64,000 bases of DNA from Bretschneidera sinensis (taxonomy: Eukaryota; Streptophyta; Magnoliopsida; Brassicales; Akaniaceae), in the NCBI GenBank assembly GCA_023935145.1, contig CM043700.1:33885456-33949455 (forward strand), given 5' to 3'. A model generated the notes under the pieces. That model was not told the origin of the DNA. It worked only from the letters and a program-made list of their open reading frames with translations, and did not search any database. The position numbers and the translations under genes were made by a program. Positions 12,301 to 23,954 of the stretch are shown one piece after another (the first letter of the stretch is position 1; each line of letters begins with the position of its first letter).

Positions 12301-13097
12301 GAGAATGAGCATGATGTAGTCAGTATCTCAGAGGATGAAATAGAAGAAGTATTTGAAGACTTTCCTCATTGTCTAGTTGGGTACTTTGCAGGAAGATTTC
12401 CTGGGAAAGCAACATTGAAACTTATCACAGACTCATGGAAGGTAAGAGTCCAAACTCAATCTCATGATAGTGGCTGGATTATCTTTAAATTTGAAAATGC
12501 TGAATGTGTAATGAAAGTTATGCAAGAAGGACCTTACATAGTCTATGGTAGACCATTGCTTCTAAAATCAATGCCTAAGTTCTTTCAATTTGATAATGAG
12601 GAGATTAGTACTATTCCTGTTTGGATTCAGTTGAAAAATTTGCCTCTAGAATTGTGGTCTGCCAACATTCTTAGCAAGATAGGGTCTCAATTGGGAAAAC
12701 CTCTGTATGCTGACAAGCTTACCTCCAAAAAAGAAAGGATTTCTTATGCTAGATTGCTAGTGGAGATAGACATTGCCAAAGAAATTAAGTTCTCAATTCC
12801 CATCAATCTTCCTGGAGGAAGATCCTTTGAGCAAAGAGTTGCTTATGAGAATTTGCCTAAGTACTGCAGTAGATGCAAGGTGATAGGGCATTCAGCTAAC
12901 TCATGCAGATTCAGCTCAAAGTCTGAGTTGTAATTAATAGACTCTGTGAAGTCAGTTGAGAGTACAGGCATTGCTAAGGACCAGAATGCAGAGAAAAGAC
13001 CTCTTAATGATGGTTCCTCTCCTAACTCAAATGCAACTGGGCCAGAAACTAGTACAGGACCTTGTGCTCCTAATCAGAGAGTGCCTACATTAAAAAA
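9366..13097. repeat. Tandem segmental duplication, copy 2
   Basis: Collinear partner of 5372-9044. The AT-rich non-LINE part runs to about 11403 and includes a single target-site flank unit (11327-11402). The LINE part is the beginning of the nearly full-length copy B. The order flank, LINE, flank implies that the LINE was already present when the duplication, or a later unequal exchange, took place. Confidence 0.85.
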
Positions 13098-13380
13098 GCT
13101 AGAACTCTGGTCTAAGGGGCCTCAGATAGAAGGGAGGGCCCCTGGAGTGGGATCCAGGGATGAGATAGGTTCTGTCCAGAAAGTTATGGCTCTGGTAAGT
13201 CCTAAAGCTGAAGGTACTAAGCAAATCCAGAAAGAGAATCTTCCTGACAGCTTAAAAAGGAAAGAGGTCCCAATTTTGGAGGGGACACAGTCCTTAGCTA
13301 AGAAGAAGAAAACTAAAAGATTAGTGACAGAAGTTCATAAGGAAGGGAAAGGAGGGGAAACCTCCCAAGGTGTTCAGTGA
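11554..13380 (+). pseudogene. LINE ORF1: DUF4283 / CCHC nucleic-acid-binding protein
   Basis: The likely original start is ATG at 11554 (MGKKKQSRKSTVSAQELKD). A TAA at 11656 and a TAA at 12931 interrupt the single frame; copy A has sense codons (CAA, GAA) at both places, so both stops are secondary. The long open part is 11659-12933. In order it contains an acidic, Ser-rich N-terminus, a DUF4283-type domain (from about EDFPHCLVGYF, 12355) through NLPLELW, and a CCHC knuckle CSRCKVIGHSANSC at about 12865-12906. A Lys-rich tail follows. In the family this protein binds element RNA in the retrotransposition particle. The frame ends at 13378-13380, overlapping the start of ORF2. Confidence 0.85.
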
Positions 13381-16300
13381 GAGTGTCATTCTGGAACATC
13401 AGGGGTTTCCATACTCCCCTGAAACACAATGGGGTTCTCCACCTCATGAAAAGTAACAGAGTTGACATAATGTGTATTTTAGAATCCAAGCTGGATGAAG
13501 ATAAGTTGGGCAGGATTATGAGGAATAAATTCAGAATGTGGCAGCAAGTGAATAATTTTCAAACCTATGAAGCTGGAAGAATCCTGATCTTATGGGATCC
13601 CTCTAAGGTTAAAATTTCTGTCATTGAAACTTGTCCTCAAGTTATCCACTGTAATGTTAAATGCTTAATTTCTTCCAATAGTTTTGTTGCTAGTTTTGTA
13701 TATGGTTTCATTTCAATTGTATCTAGAAGACCTTTTTGGGATAATCTATGTAAGTTTAGTTATGAGAACTTAGTTCCATGGCTAGTGTTAGGGGACTTTA
13801 ACAATATTTTTGTAACTGATGAAAAAGCCAATGGATTGCCTGTCACTGATTATGAACTAAGGGATCCTAATGAGTGCTGTAAAGAAACTAGTCTGACTGA
13901 TATCAACTATTTTGGTTGTCTTTTCACTTGGTCCAACAACCATATATGGTGCAAGTTAGACAGAGCTATGGTGAACAGTGATTGGATTCAGATGGGGTTC
14001 AGGGCTCATGCTAGATTTCTTCCTTCAAGGTGTCTGTCTGATCACTCTCCTTGTATTGTCAATCTGTTTGAAGAGGAAAGGGGTAGGAAAAGGCCCTTTA
14101 AATTCTTCAATATGTGGGCTGACCATGAGAAGTTTGTTGAGACAGTAAGGGACAACTGGAATAGGATTTTGGCTGGTACTAAAATGTTCAAGCTATGCAG
14201 AAATATAAAACTTCTAAAAGTCCATCTCAAGTTGTTAAATGAGAGGCATTTTAGTCATATTTCTGCTAGGGCTTTGGAAGCTTCTAAAGAGCTAGCCAGA
14301 CTTCAAGAGGAATTGCATGAGAATAACTATGACAGTGAGCTTCAAGTGAGAGTTGCAGACTTAAAGCTCAAAGTTTTTAAGTTGGCAGAGGCAGAGAGAA
14401 GTTTTTTTCTCAGCCGACTAAGTGTAGGTTTCTTATGAACAGTGACAGGGGGTCCAAATACTTTCATGCCATGATGAAGAGAAAGACTACCAGGAACCAT
14501 ATAACTGCTGTGGAAACTCTTGCTGGTCTCCAGACAACATTAGAGGCTGAAGTTGTTAAAGAATTCATCAATTTCTATGAAGATCTACTAGGGATATCCA
14601 ACCCATGTAGTCCTATTGATTCAGATGTTATAGATGAACGACCAAGAGTGTCTGAAGTACAAGCAGCCAGTTTGGTTAAGGAGGTCACAGAAGAAGAAAT
14701 TAAACTAGCTCTTTTCAGTATTGGGGAAGATAAGTCCCCAGGTCCTGATGGCTATACCTCTTGTTTTTTCAAGAAAGCTTGGGAGAATGTCAAACAGGAG
14801 GTGGTGGGAGCAGTGCTGGAATTTTTTAGAAATGGAAAAATCTTGAAACAGATTAATCATACTGCTCTTGCAATGATTGCTAAGAGCAGGCAAGCTGTTA
14901 AAATGGAAGACTATAGGCCTATTGCATGTTGTAATGTGGTGTACAAGGTAATATCCAAGATCATTGCTTTAAGACTTTCTCCTATCCTGGATAGCATTGT
15001 CAACCCAGCCCAGGTAGCATTCATAAAGTCCAGAAGCATGACAGAAAACATCTACTTAGTCCAGGAACTTCTTAGAAAGTACAGCAGGAAGAGGACCTCT
15101 CCTAGATGCATGATCAAGATTGACCTTAGGAAAGCATATGATACAGTCAACTGGGGGTTCTTGGACAACATGCTAGTTGGTCTTGGTTTCCCTGACAGGT
15201 TTAGAGGTTGGGTAATGGAATGTGTCTCTACTACAACATACTCTATAGCCATCAATGGGAGCTTGCATGGTTTTTTTGCTGGTAAGAGAGGGTTTAGGCA
15301 AGGGGACCCTCTCTCCCCTTTTTTGTTTGTGTTAATCCTTGAGTACCTCTCCAGATTGCTGGTCAGATTGAAAGAAGAGGATGGTTTTAAATATCATCCT
15401 AAGTGTGATAAATTTAAAATCACCCATCTTATATTTGCTGATGATCTTATTCTCTTTGCAGGAGGAGAAGCCTGGTCAGTAGGGCAACTCATGAATTGTG
15501 TGAAGAGGTTCAGTGATTGCTCAAGGTTGAAAGCCAATATGTCAAAGTCAAGTATTTTCCAAGCAGGTGTTCTTAGCTCAGAGTTACTAGAAATCAGAAG
15601 ACTGACTGGAATAGAAGAAGGCAGTATCCCTTTCAGGTACTTGGGAGTTCCATTGGCATCTTCAAAACTGAATGCAACCCACTATTTCCCTCTTATTGAA
15701 AAATTTATTCTTATATAAATGCTTGGGTTGGTAGCTCTCTTTCCTATGCTGGAAGAATAGAGTTGATTAAATCTGTGCTCCAAGGAGTTGAATGTTTCTA
15801 GTTGGCAATTTTTCCTATTCCAGCAAATATTTTGGATAAAATAACTAGAATGTGCAGAGTTTTCTTATGGAGTGACAAAAACTCTAGTTCTAGAAAGGCT
15901 CTGGTGGCATGGAAAGAAGTCTATAAGCCCAAGTTAGAAGGGGGCTTAGGTCTAATCGATCTCAAAAGTTGGAACATTGCCTTTTTGTCTAGAGCCTTAT
16001 GGAATATCCATCATAAGAAAGATTCTCTGTGGGTTAGACAGGTCCACCATTACTACCTTCAAAGGAGGTCTATATGGATTGCAAGTCCCAAACATGAAGA
16101 TTCTACCTTATGGAAGAAGATCCTTGAAATTAAAAATGGTTTGATATCATCTGAAGAGTCCATCCAGCAGGCTCAATCCAAGATGCTAGAGTGGGAAGAA
16201 CAGAATCAAATCAGCATTAAGAAGGTACACAATAGTCTAAGGCCTAGAGGAAGCAAGTTCCACTGGGCTCCTATAGTCTGGAACAGCAGTTGCACTCTCA

Positions 16301-16740
16301 AGCATTCATTCATCCTATGGTTGGCTATTGAGGGTAAACTGCTCACAAAAGATAAGTTGCAAGTTACAGGAGTGGACAGCTTATGCCCATTGTGCAGAGA
16401 GTGTGATGAGATAACAGACCACCTCTTCTTCTCTTGTCGGATCAGTAAAGCCATCTGGGCTATCATCAAAGGCTGGTTAGGGTGCAGAAGAGGAATGAAT
16501 ACCATAAGAAGTGCAGCCAAATGGATCCACAAAGAAGCAAAAGGAAATGGGCCACCTACTAAAGTTAAAAGAGTTGCTCTAGCAAGCACTGTGCACCTCA
16601 TATGGATGGCTAGGAATGCAAAATAGTTTGAAGGAACCTCTGTTCATCCCAATAGTATAGCCAGGAAAATCAAAATTCATGTGTATAAAATAGTTTATGT
16701 TAGCTTTCCTGAGCTAAGACTTATTTTGTAACTATATTTT
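13377..16740 (+). pseudogene. LINE ORF2: endonuclease, reverse transcriptase, zf-RVT
   Basis: An AP-type endonuclease domain opens with VSFWNIRG (13380 onward), then LVLGDFNN (about 13785) and the terminal LSDHSP (about 14035). The first frame break is near 14430, where the frame moves to NSDRGSKYFHAMMK. The reverse transcriptase has DKSPGPDG (14730), DYRPIACCN (14910), IDLRKAYDTVNW (15120) and the catalytic FADD motif (about 15433), with FRQGDPLSP at 15293. A second frame break is near 15690-15715, followed by a TAG replacing the Trp codon at about 15801. The zf-RVT-like end has CPLCRECDEITDHLFFSC at 16384-16437. A TAG at 16624 precedes a short tail. Key catalytic residues survive but the frame is broken at least four times. 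Confidence 0.88.
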
Positions 16741-16847
16741 TGTAATTATGTAATTGCTCTCATGGTATATCTTTTGGGAATGCGTAGTGTATTTTGTATA
16801 TAATTGATCAATATATTATCTTTTACAGACAAAAAAAAAAAATCAGT

Positions 16848-17060
16848 TCCACATGTATAGCTTGTAGGAATCTCAATCAACATTCACTGCTCCACAACGA
16901 GCCATGTGTAATCCTCACGCCCCCATCGAATCAAAATCTTTGTGGCGTTGCCTCGAAACGCCAACGTGCCACACACAAACGAGCTCACACACTGATTGAT
17001 CTCTTTACTCTTACGTCTCAACACTTCTATCTCCACAATCCACAATCCACAATGTGCGCA
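16848..17060. other. Downstream flank of LINE, second copy of an unrecognised conserved block
   Basis: Nearly identical to 9171-9365 (GTAGGAATCTCAATCAACAT through CTATCTCCACAATCCAC). It is more GC-rich than its neighbourhood. The minus-strand reading frame noted in the first copy is also open here. Function unknown; it could be a gene remnant or part of another repeat. Confidence 0.5.
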
Positions 17061-17368
17061 CTAGAACCACCGCTTATTTAAACCCCAGCACAATAACGGT
17101 TCCGGTAATAAAATCTGATACTGCTTGAAAACTTCCATCTAAAATGATTCCTACGAAAAACAACTTGAAACTAAAGTAACTTTAAATTCGAAATGTTTCG
17201 GTTAAGAAATAATTTGAAATCAAAATCAGTGAAAAATTGAACTTGAATTCGATTTGATTCGAAACTCGAAACAACTTGATTTAAAATCTGAATTAATTTG
17301 ATTTTTTATAATAAAAACATATATTTTCTGTCAAAATGATGGTGATAAAGTATAAATATTTATTTCGT

Positions 17369-17370
<2 letters not shown>

Positions 17371-17425
<55 letters not shown>
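17371..17425. repeat. (AT)n microsatellite
   Basis: Uninterrupted AT dinucleotide repeat of roughly 27 units. Confidence 0.95.
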
Positions 17426-17428
<3 letters not shown>

Positions 17429-18197
17429 ATTATTATAAATAAAACTGACGTAAAATGAGTATTGAATTTGAAATTTACTTATAAGAAATATGATACTAAT
17501 ATATTATAAGTTGTTCATTTCACCTTTATAGTTTTACTATTTGGACTATCGATTTCACAAATAGAAAAATATGTTTTTCTTCTTCTATGCTTAAAGTACA
17601 CTATACAAACACTAGTCCAATTAAATTCAGTTACACTATGTTTGAGAATTTAAGGGAAAAGAAAAAGAGGTTTCTAGAGGAAATGAAAGAAATTAAAGAA
17701 GGGTTGATACTTGATAATTTACCCTCATTATGACTTTAGACGTTGTTTTCATTGACTTGAATTGATAAAAGTTTAAAACTCTAAACCTCTATTTTACTTG
17801 AAAAAAATTAATGACATGATTCTTCATATAAACATATTGATTATATTTATATTTACTCTATATAAGTTTATAGTAACTAGATTTAATTTTTTCTTTACAT
17901 TACATGCAATAGTGTAATCTTTAATCTCATGTTAAAAAATTTGAACATCTCAAATTTGAAAATTCTTTATAATTTCTTTTGTTTATATTATTTTTAAGTC
18001 ATAAATAAATATTCATTTACGTTTGTATATAGTTGAAATTTTGATTTTTTAGGCTTATCATATAATTTTTTAAATCTTTTGCTCCTTTAAATAAAATGAT
18101 ATTTCTATACCTTAGTTTTATATTCATATGGTTAATTTCATTTGACATATGTAAATATGCATTCTTAAGTAGTTAATTGGATATTAAAGATCATTTC

Positions 18198-18203
<6 letters not shown>

Positions 18204-18251
<48 letters not shown>
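18204..18251. repeat. (AT)n microsatellite
   Basis: AT dinucleotide repeat of roughly 24 units. Confidence 0.95.
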
Positions 18252-18253
<2 letters not shown>

Positions 18254-18589
18254 ATATTCATAATTTTGTTTCTTATGCAATTTTATTTTTAAATCAAGAT
18301 TAACTTGATTATATTCTTTATATTAGGATTTATTATTTTGGGCCTTTATAGGGATTATAATTTGGGCTTTATATCCCAAATATTTATAAAACCAAAACTT
18401 TGTAGTTTTGATGGATTAAAAAAAAGAAAAGATGCATGTCAAAAAAATAAGTCTCATAAAAAATAATTTTCTGAAATAGTTATATTAATAGATTTAAGCT
18501 AGTTTAAAATTTAACTATCAAATTGATTAGATATTTTTATATTGAAATTTTATTTTAAAAAGTTACATTTAGTTTTAATTTATTAGGTT

Positions 18590-19553
18590 TGTTGACCCTT
18601 ATCTAAATTTTAATAATGATAAAACACTACTCGAATTGTACTAACAATGTTTATCTAAATGTTTTAAAAGATAAAAGCTACAGCTAAGAATCAAGATGCA
18701 AGAACTCAACCCGAATCAGACACCAAGTAAAGACAGAAGATCCAGTATAGACATAAAGTACTGAAACAAGTTGTAAATCTCACTTGTTCAGGTAATTAGC
18801 TTGTCTTATGGCTCCTTTTGTAAAAACACTTTATCAAAACTATTCATTCAAACTGTTTTAAGTCAAAAACATTTCAAAACATGAAAAACTGGATTGAAGG
18901 GCAACCTAGTCGACTGGCTACTTATACCAGAAGACTGGGATATGGGATAGTATGTCTCCAGTCGACTGGGTGCTTCATACCAGTCAACTGGTATATTAGA
19001 CAGTAAGTCCCCAGTCGACTGGTAATAATGACCCAGTCGACTGGTACTCTCCATAGCCTTAAAAGTGAAACTTTTCACTTGACCCAGTCGACTGGTACTC
19101 TCCATAACTTTAAAAGTGAAACTTTTCACTTGACCCAGTCGACTGGTACTAAGACCTAGTCGACTGGTAATTCAAAAAATATGACCGTTGAGGCGCCAGA
19201 CTTGAGCATTTAATATACCAAAATGTACCAAGTCAATACCAAATGGCCATATTAATTCAAGGATATATAAACCCACTCCAATGAGCATTTAGAAAAAGGA
19301 GATTACACATTCAATCAAGTTTTTGCTCGTTAATACACAAAAGCTTTGAAACATTCATTGTTGTGCCATTCTTCAAGCTTTACTTTGAAAGAGAGATATT
19401 GTTCAGTTGTAATAGCATTCATTGTAATCTCTCTACTATTTACTTTACAGCAACTCATATTTATTGTAAAGGGATTAACTTCCGAAAGGAAGAGATTAGC
19501 TTCCGAGAGAAAGAGATAAGCTTCCAAGTGGAAGAGATTGTTTGTAAGGTTTA
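18590..19553 (+). mobile_element. Ty1/copia LTR fragment, 3'-truncated
   Basis: Begins TGTTGACCCTTATCTAAATT like the complete LTR at 62410-63550 and stays collinear with it to GTTTGTAAGGTTT, where it stops. The last roughly 290 bases of the LTR, the primer site and internal sequence are absent. It contains many copies of the 12-bp palindrome CCAGTCGACTGG or one-base variants (about 18905, 18958, 18984, 19012, 19031, 19083, 19135, 19155). It also has a repeated segment with the inverted repeat AAGTGAAACTTTTCACTT. No matching flanking duplication was seen. Confidence 0.85.
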
Positions 19554-21317
19554 GTTTTAACATATTAGGTTTTATTATTTTAATCTTTATAGAGTTTATG
19601 GATTGGGCTTTATATCCTAATTAATTATAAAAGCAATAATACTTTATTCAACATTATTATTTTTGCATTTAAAGAGTTTTTATTGATTGGGCTTTATATC
19701 TTAATTAATTATAAAATAAAAACTACATAGTTTCATGCTTAAACGTTTTTTTTTTAAAAAATGGGCATATGACATAACCTAAACATTTCTAAAAAAAATC
19801 ATTTCAAATAGTTATATTTATAGATATAGATTTTGCATGCATTTTAAACGTATTTATATAATAAAAATAAAAAATAGTATAATATAAGCACTCTCAAGAA
19901 TAAGAGACTCAAGAGGCACTCATTTCATAAAATTTTTAAAAAATTACATTTTCACCTTCTCACTCCCATTGTCTCGCATTTGCTCTACGAATTGGTTACT
20001 TTATCACGACCTAAGCTTAGAGTTTAATATATTATGTTATTAACAAATAGAAAAAAAAAACTAAGAATGGAGTTCTCTACATTTATTATTGCTAACATGA
20101 ACTTAATTAGTAATGACATTGAAATTTAAAAAAAAGAAGATAAAAATAAGCTTACTTAGTGGGTCAACCCGAATTCAAATGAGTGTTAAAATTACATCAT
20201 CAAAAATTAGAATAAAAAATAGAATTGGTGTAACCTGATGGGTCAACTCAAAACTTGAGATGATCTGTATCCTGAATGACCTGACACCCGAACGAATCGA
20301 GACCCGAAATGATTCGAGCCCGAAACAATTCGTAACCTGAATGATTTGAACCCGAAATGACCTGATCTGACCCACTTGATTGCCACATTTATTGAGATTA
20401 GAGGAAACAGGGAACATAAAGACCACGAAGTGGGTAGCAGAGGTATGGCAGCCAAACAACAGAGGTAGAATATGGTTAGTGTTAGGCATGATGACCCAAA
20501 TTGATAGAAACTTGAGTTTAGAGAGTTCACCAAATAATGACTCAATATATATGATATTGAAGATCACATGACCCCAAAAATGTAAGCCAATGAGTTTTGG
20601 TTCCATCACCATATATATGTTATTCACTTATCCAATTTCTTTTCTATGTGGGATTGGTTTTCCACATCTTCTCATTCACACGTGAATATTCTCAACAATC
20701 CTCCCCTCATGTGTAAGTGTTATTTAGTCTCCCTCACTATCATTACTTATACCACTCCAAACTCGTATCATAGTCTAATAGGCACATTTGGAAAGTCACT
20801 CGTTCTTCCATCTTGAGTCAAAGAACCACACACCGATTTTTCAACAATGAGCTTTATAGACTTCACTTTAAGAACCACATAGTCTTCATCATGCAGGCAT
20901 CACCCACTCACTACCCAAGTCACCTTGTTCGTACCACACAAGTCTCTTGAGCTCCCATTGTTTTTCGACTATATCACTGTAAGCATCTCGGAGTCACCAT
21001 TCTTATTGTTTGGGGTTAAGTCACCATTCTTCAAGTTGTTTGGTTATTGCAATGATTTGGGAGGCTTACAGTTATCAATATCCAACATGAGAGAAGAAAT
21101 TTTAGTTGAGTTTTTATTTTTATCAAAAAATAAGGAAAAAATACATAAAAGTACCATGTGGTTTGGTCTTTATTTAAGTATAACATAAACAAAAGATACC
21201 TAAACTTAATTTTAAAACCTCTAATATTGAAGTTTAACAAGGTCAAACCATAAAGTATTTTTGTGTATTTTTCCCTAATTTCAAACGATCGCAAACCATG
21301 GTTACTTGTACTCACTT
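19554..21317. other. AT-rich intergenic DNA with degenerate short repeats
   Basis: No gene is supported. 20260-20375 is an irregular tandem run of ACCCGAAATGA/ACCTGAATGA-type words. 20630-20960 looks like the end of some dispersed element (the words TATGTGGGATTGGTTTTCCA and ACAATCCTCCCCTCATGTG) but I cannot assign it. Open frames on both strands at 20175-20627 run across this low-complexity DNA and show no family resemblance. Confidence 0.4.
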
Positions 21318-21600
21318 TGAAAATAACCTAATAAAGGCCATTACGAAACCCTAATTTTGCATTTTGAGATCATATCCTTAAAGTTTATATATTTAAGTCC
21401 AACAATGCTATTTAAATTGATTGTATTTTTTTAGTTTAATATTTCTATAAATTATGCTTTATTATTTAGACTTTTAGAATTACAGTAATTATAGATTTAG
21501 TTTTACGTAGCCCATGTAATTACAAATATAAAACTTATGTCGCGTAGGAAAAAATATCAAATAAATTATATTTTTTATCTTTTCAAAAAAATAATATTAT
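21318..21600. repeat. Dispersed repeat R, copy 1
   Basis: Runs from ACCTAATAAAGGCC through AAAACTTATGTCGCGTAGG. Close copies lie at 26050-26275 and 29220-29480. The other two follow gypsy LTRs at a fixed distance, so R is the target flank that was duplicated with the element. Confidence 0.8.
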
Positions 21601-21877
21601 ACTTTAATTTGTTGAATATCTAATTTAAATTATTTTTTTTAACTTGATTAGATTCCTTATCTGAAGCCCACCTAACTGCTTTTTTATGTGCTGTTTTGGG
21701 GTATAAACTGTGAATTTTTGGTAGAAAAAGTGGCATTTGACATTTAAGAAAGGGTGTAAGATTAATAAGGTAATGTAAAATTAACTAAGAAAAAGGAGGA
21801 GAAGAGAAACACCCTCTTTTTGGTACACATGGCTATCCAAAAAGGAAGAAAAATTCGCTGCTTCTTAAGTGCATAGT

Positions 21878-23641
21878 TATAACGACCCAGCCCGGGTTAA
21901 CTATCCCTGAGACGGTGTTGTCACATTTTGAAAATCCCAATACGACACATATATGCAATAATAAAAATAATACTAACATAAATTTTTACATCAATCATCA
22001 ACCCTCAATAGGGGAGATACATCACTCTGATCTTGACTTAAACATTATATACAACGTAAAATGCATGAATATTTACAAATAAATTTTTATTTTATTTTCT
22101 CATTAGTCTGAGGATGTGGGCACGTACGTGGTTTACAGATAATGATTTCGTCTAAATCTCAACTCACCAAACTATTTGTCCTGTCTGCTACCTGAAATCA
22201 TTATACAATGAGGGATGAGCTTCATAAGCTCAGTGAATTAAATGTACTAGAAGTATTCAATTTGTATAAATAGTCGTTTAATATTTAATCATTTATATCT
22301 CATAAAACTTGACAATAGCATTCTACTATCACTACACATATCATAAGTCCCATTCTCTATCAATCTCTTCTTCTTATATATTTGTTCACCTTAAAACCAT
22401 CAATTATCTCATAATTACCTCGTTATGAGGTTCGCAACATAAAATCTACCATTTAGATGGTTCTTATCATATCATACTTCTATGTTTCTTTCTCACCATA
22501 ACTGTATCTCTGTGAGACTCATTCATCTATAAATAAATTTACAATAACAAACAACACTTCAACATTTCAGTAATACAATCAATATTTAAAACAGATGCAA
22601 TGCATGAATTATTATTAGGGAATATTTTCCCACATGACAACATATTTTTATCTTAGACCGGCCCCCTCCTGGTTCTTTAATTTCTAGCATATACCGGCTG
22701 TAACGGTTTTCATTTATTTCCAGCATATACCAACTGTCACGGTTTTCATTTATTTCCAGCATATACCGGCTGTCACGGTTTTCATTTAGACCGGCTCCTT
22801 CCCGGTTCTTTTATTTCATGCATATGCATATGACCAATGATATGAAATATGCATATGAACAATAATATAACAACAAACATGTATTCAGACATTAAATTTA
22901 GCTATCATACCTTTTCTCAAATTACTATTTGATCAATTTCACTAATTTCTTCTCCTTATATATCACATCAATATATAAACTATAGCTCTTCAAGGTCCAT
23001 TAAATTTTCTTTCCTCATAAATTATATCAAATCATCAACCATAGCTCATCAAGAATTTCCCTTATCGCCTTTATTATTAAATCAACTCATTATTCCAATA
23101 ATATTATTTCTCATAAAATAATTCTCTACACATCCACTATTCCTATCATACCTATAAACCAACTTACATCTACCACCAAATCATAAGTTAATGATTTATT
23201 CTAATATTATCACTATATATTTCATATTTATCTTCATTACTTTAAGTAAATCTAACTCACCACGTAGCACTTAGAGCTACCCGTGGATCACCTCCTTGCC
23301 TTTCTTGCTCTTCTCAGCAATTTCCCTCGGTGACATAATATTTATATTAAAATTTTTAATTTATTCTTCAATTCTTCCATAATTCATATCCTTTGAAAAT
23401 TCCCACTTTGAATTCCTGAAAATTTCATTTATGCTAAATTTTAACAATAAACTTCATGTATTAACTTATGTTTTTCTTAGAGCTTCCTGTGGTTCTCTAT
23501 AAAATTCTCCTGTAAATCTCTTCAAAATTTTGCTATTTCAACATTTCTTTCGATCCCCAAGTGTTTAGAGAAATATAATAGTTTGAATTATAGAAAGAAG
23601 AAAACCAAACAGGATTTGGAAAGAAATAAAAAAATTGAAAC

Positions 23642-23672
<31 letters not shown>

Positions 23673-23949
23673 CTAAAACCACACACCACCTGCCACCATT
23701 TTACATTTGTAAAGCATGCTGGGATGTAAGATTCTTTTGACAACACTTGGACTCCAGGTGTTGTCACGTTTTTGGTTGTGTGTATTTTTTATTTTATTTT
23801 AATTTTCCATTTTCGTTGTAACTACGCCCTCACATGTTATTTTTTTTTCAAAAGAATTATTTTATTCAATACTAAATCCTTCACATATATATTATTTTAA
23901 TTTCATGTCATATTTATTAAATTATTTCTTTACGAAAACAGGTATTACA
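21878..23949 (-). mobile_element. Solo LTR (about 2.07 kb), gypsy-like ends, 5-bp TSD
   Basis: Read on the minus strand it begins TGTAATACCTG (23949 downward) and ends GGGCTGGGTCGTTATA (21878). These ends recall large plant Ty3/gypsy LTRs that begin TGTAATACC and end GGGTCGTTACA; the last CA is TA here. ATAGT lies immediately on both sides (21873-21877 and 23950-23954), the target-site duplication expected of an LTR element. No internal region is present, so this is a solo LTR from LTR-LTR recombination. Three 36-bp tandem units (AGCATATACCGGCTG...) lie at 22686-22788. An (AT)n tract is at 23643-23667. Confidence 0.8.
22686..22788. repeat. Three 36-bp tandem repeats inside the solo LTR
   Basis: Each unit reads AGCATATACCGGCTGTCACG then GTTTTCATTTATTTCC, with single-base changes. 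They are bordered by AGACCGGC blocks at about 22656 and 22788. Confidence 0.85.
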
Positions 23950-23954
23950 ATAGT

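Larger units (their letters stand above)
11418..16842 (+). mobile_element. Nearly full-length L1-type LINE retrotransposon (copy B)
   Basis: The non-LTR element has a 5' UTR, ORF1 (11554-13380), an immediately abutting ORF2 (from 13377), a 3' UTR and an A-tail at 16831-16842. It is bounded by imperfect 14-bp direct repeats, AAAAATCAGTACCA (11404-11417) and AAAAATCAGTTCCA (16838-16851), which are target-site duplications, while a single unoccupied copy remains at 9164-9177. Plant L1 elements have this ORF1/ORF2 order and poly(A) tail. Several stop codons and two frameshifts show it is no longer active. Confidence 0.92.
17061..18589. other. AT-rich intergenic DNA with long (AT)n tracts
   Basis: No coding sequence can be supported. 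(AT)n runs occupy about 17371-17425 and 18204-18251. A TTTCGGTT/TTCGAAAC-rich stretch at 17180-17290 resembles 36450-36600 and 38215-38340. At 18318-18500 there is a short dispersed repeat (TTATTATTTTGGGCCTTTAT) with relatives at 19560-19640, 19670-19840 and 29575-29625. Confidence 0.5.

Noticed and set aside
16206..16601. 131-codon minus-strand frame
   Set aside because: Shadow of the LINE ORF2 3' end on the plus strand, which has clear zf-RVT motifs.
18900..19165. SalI-site palindromes as a CRISPR or recombinase site array
   Set aside because: They lie in a copia LTR and are copied in the second LTR at 62410; spacing varies and no cognate enzyme gene is nearby.
20260..20375. CRISPR-like array
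   Set aside because: The short repeats are irregular in length and sequence, with no constant spacer size; the genome is a plant's.
20175..20627. 150-codon minus-strand frame
   Set aside because: Covers degenerate ACCCGAATGA repeats and AT-rich DNA; no family resemblance and an alternative frame overlaps on the same strand.
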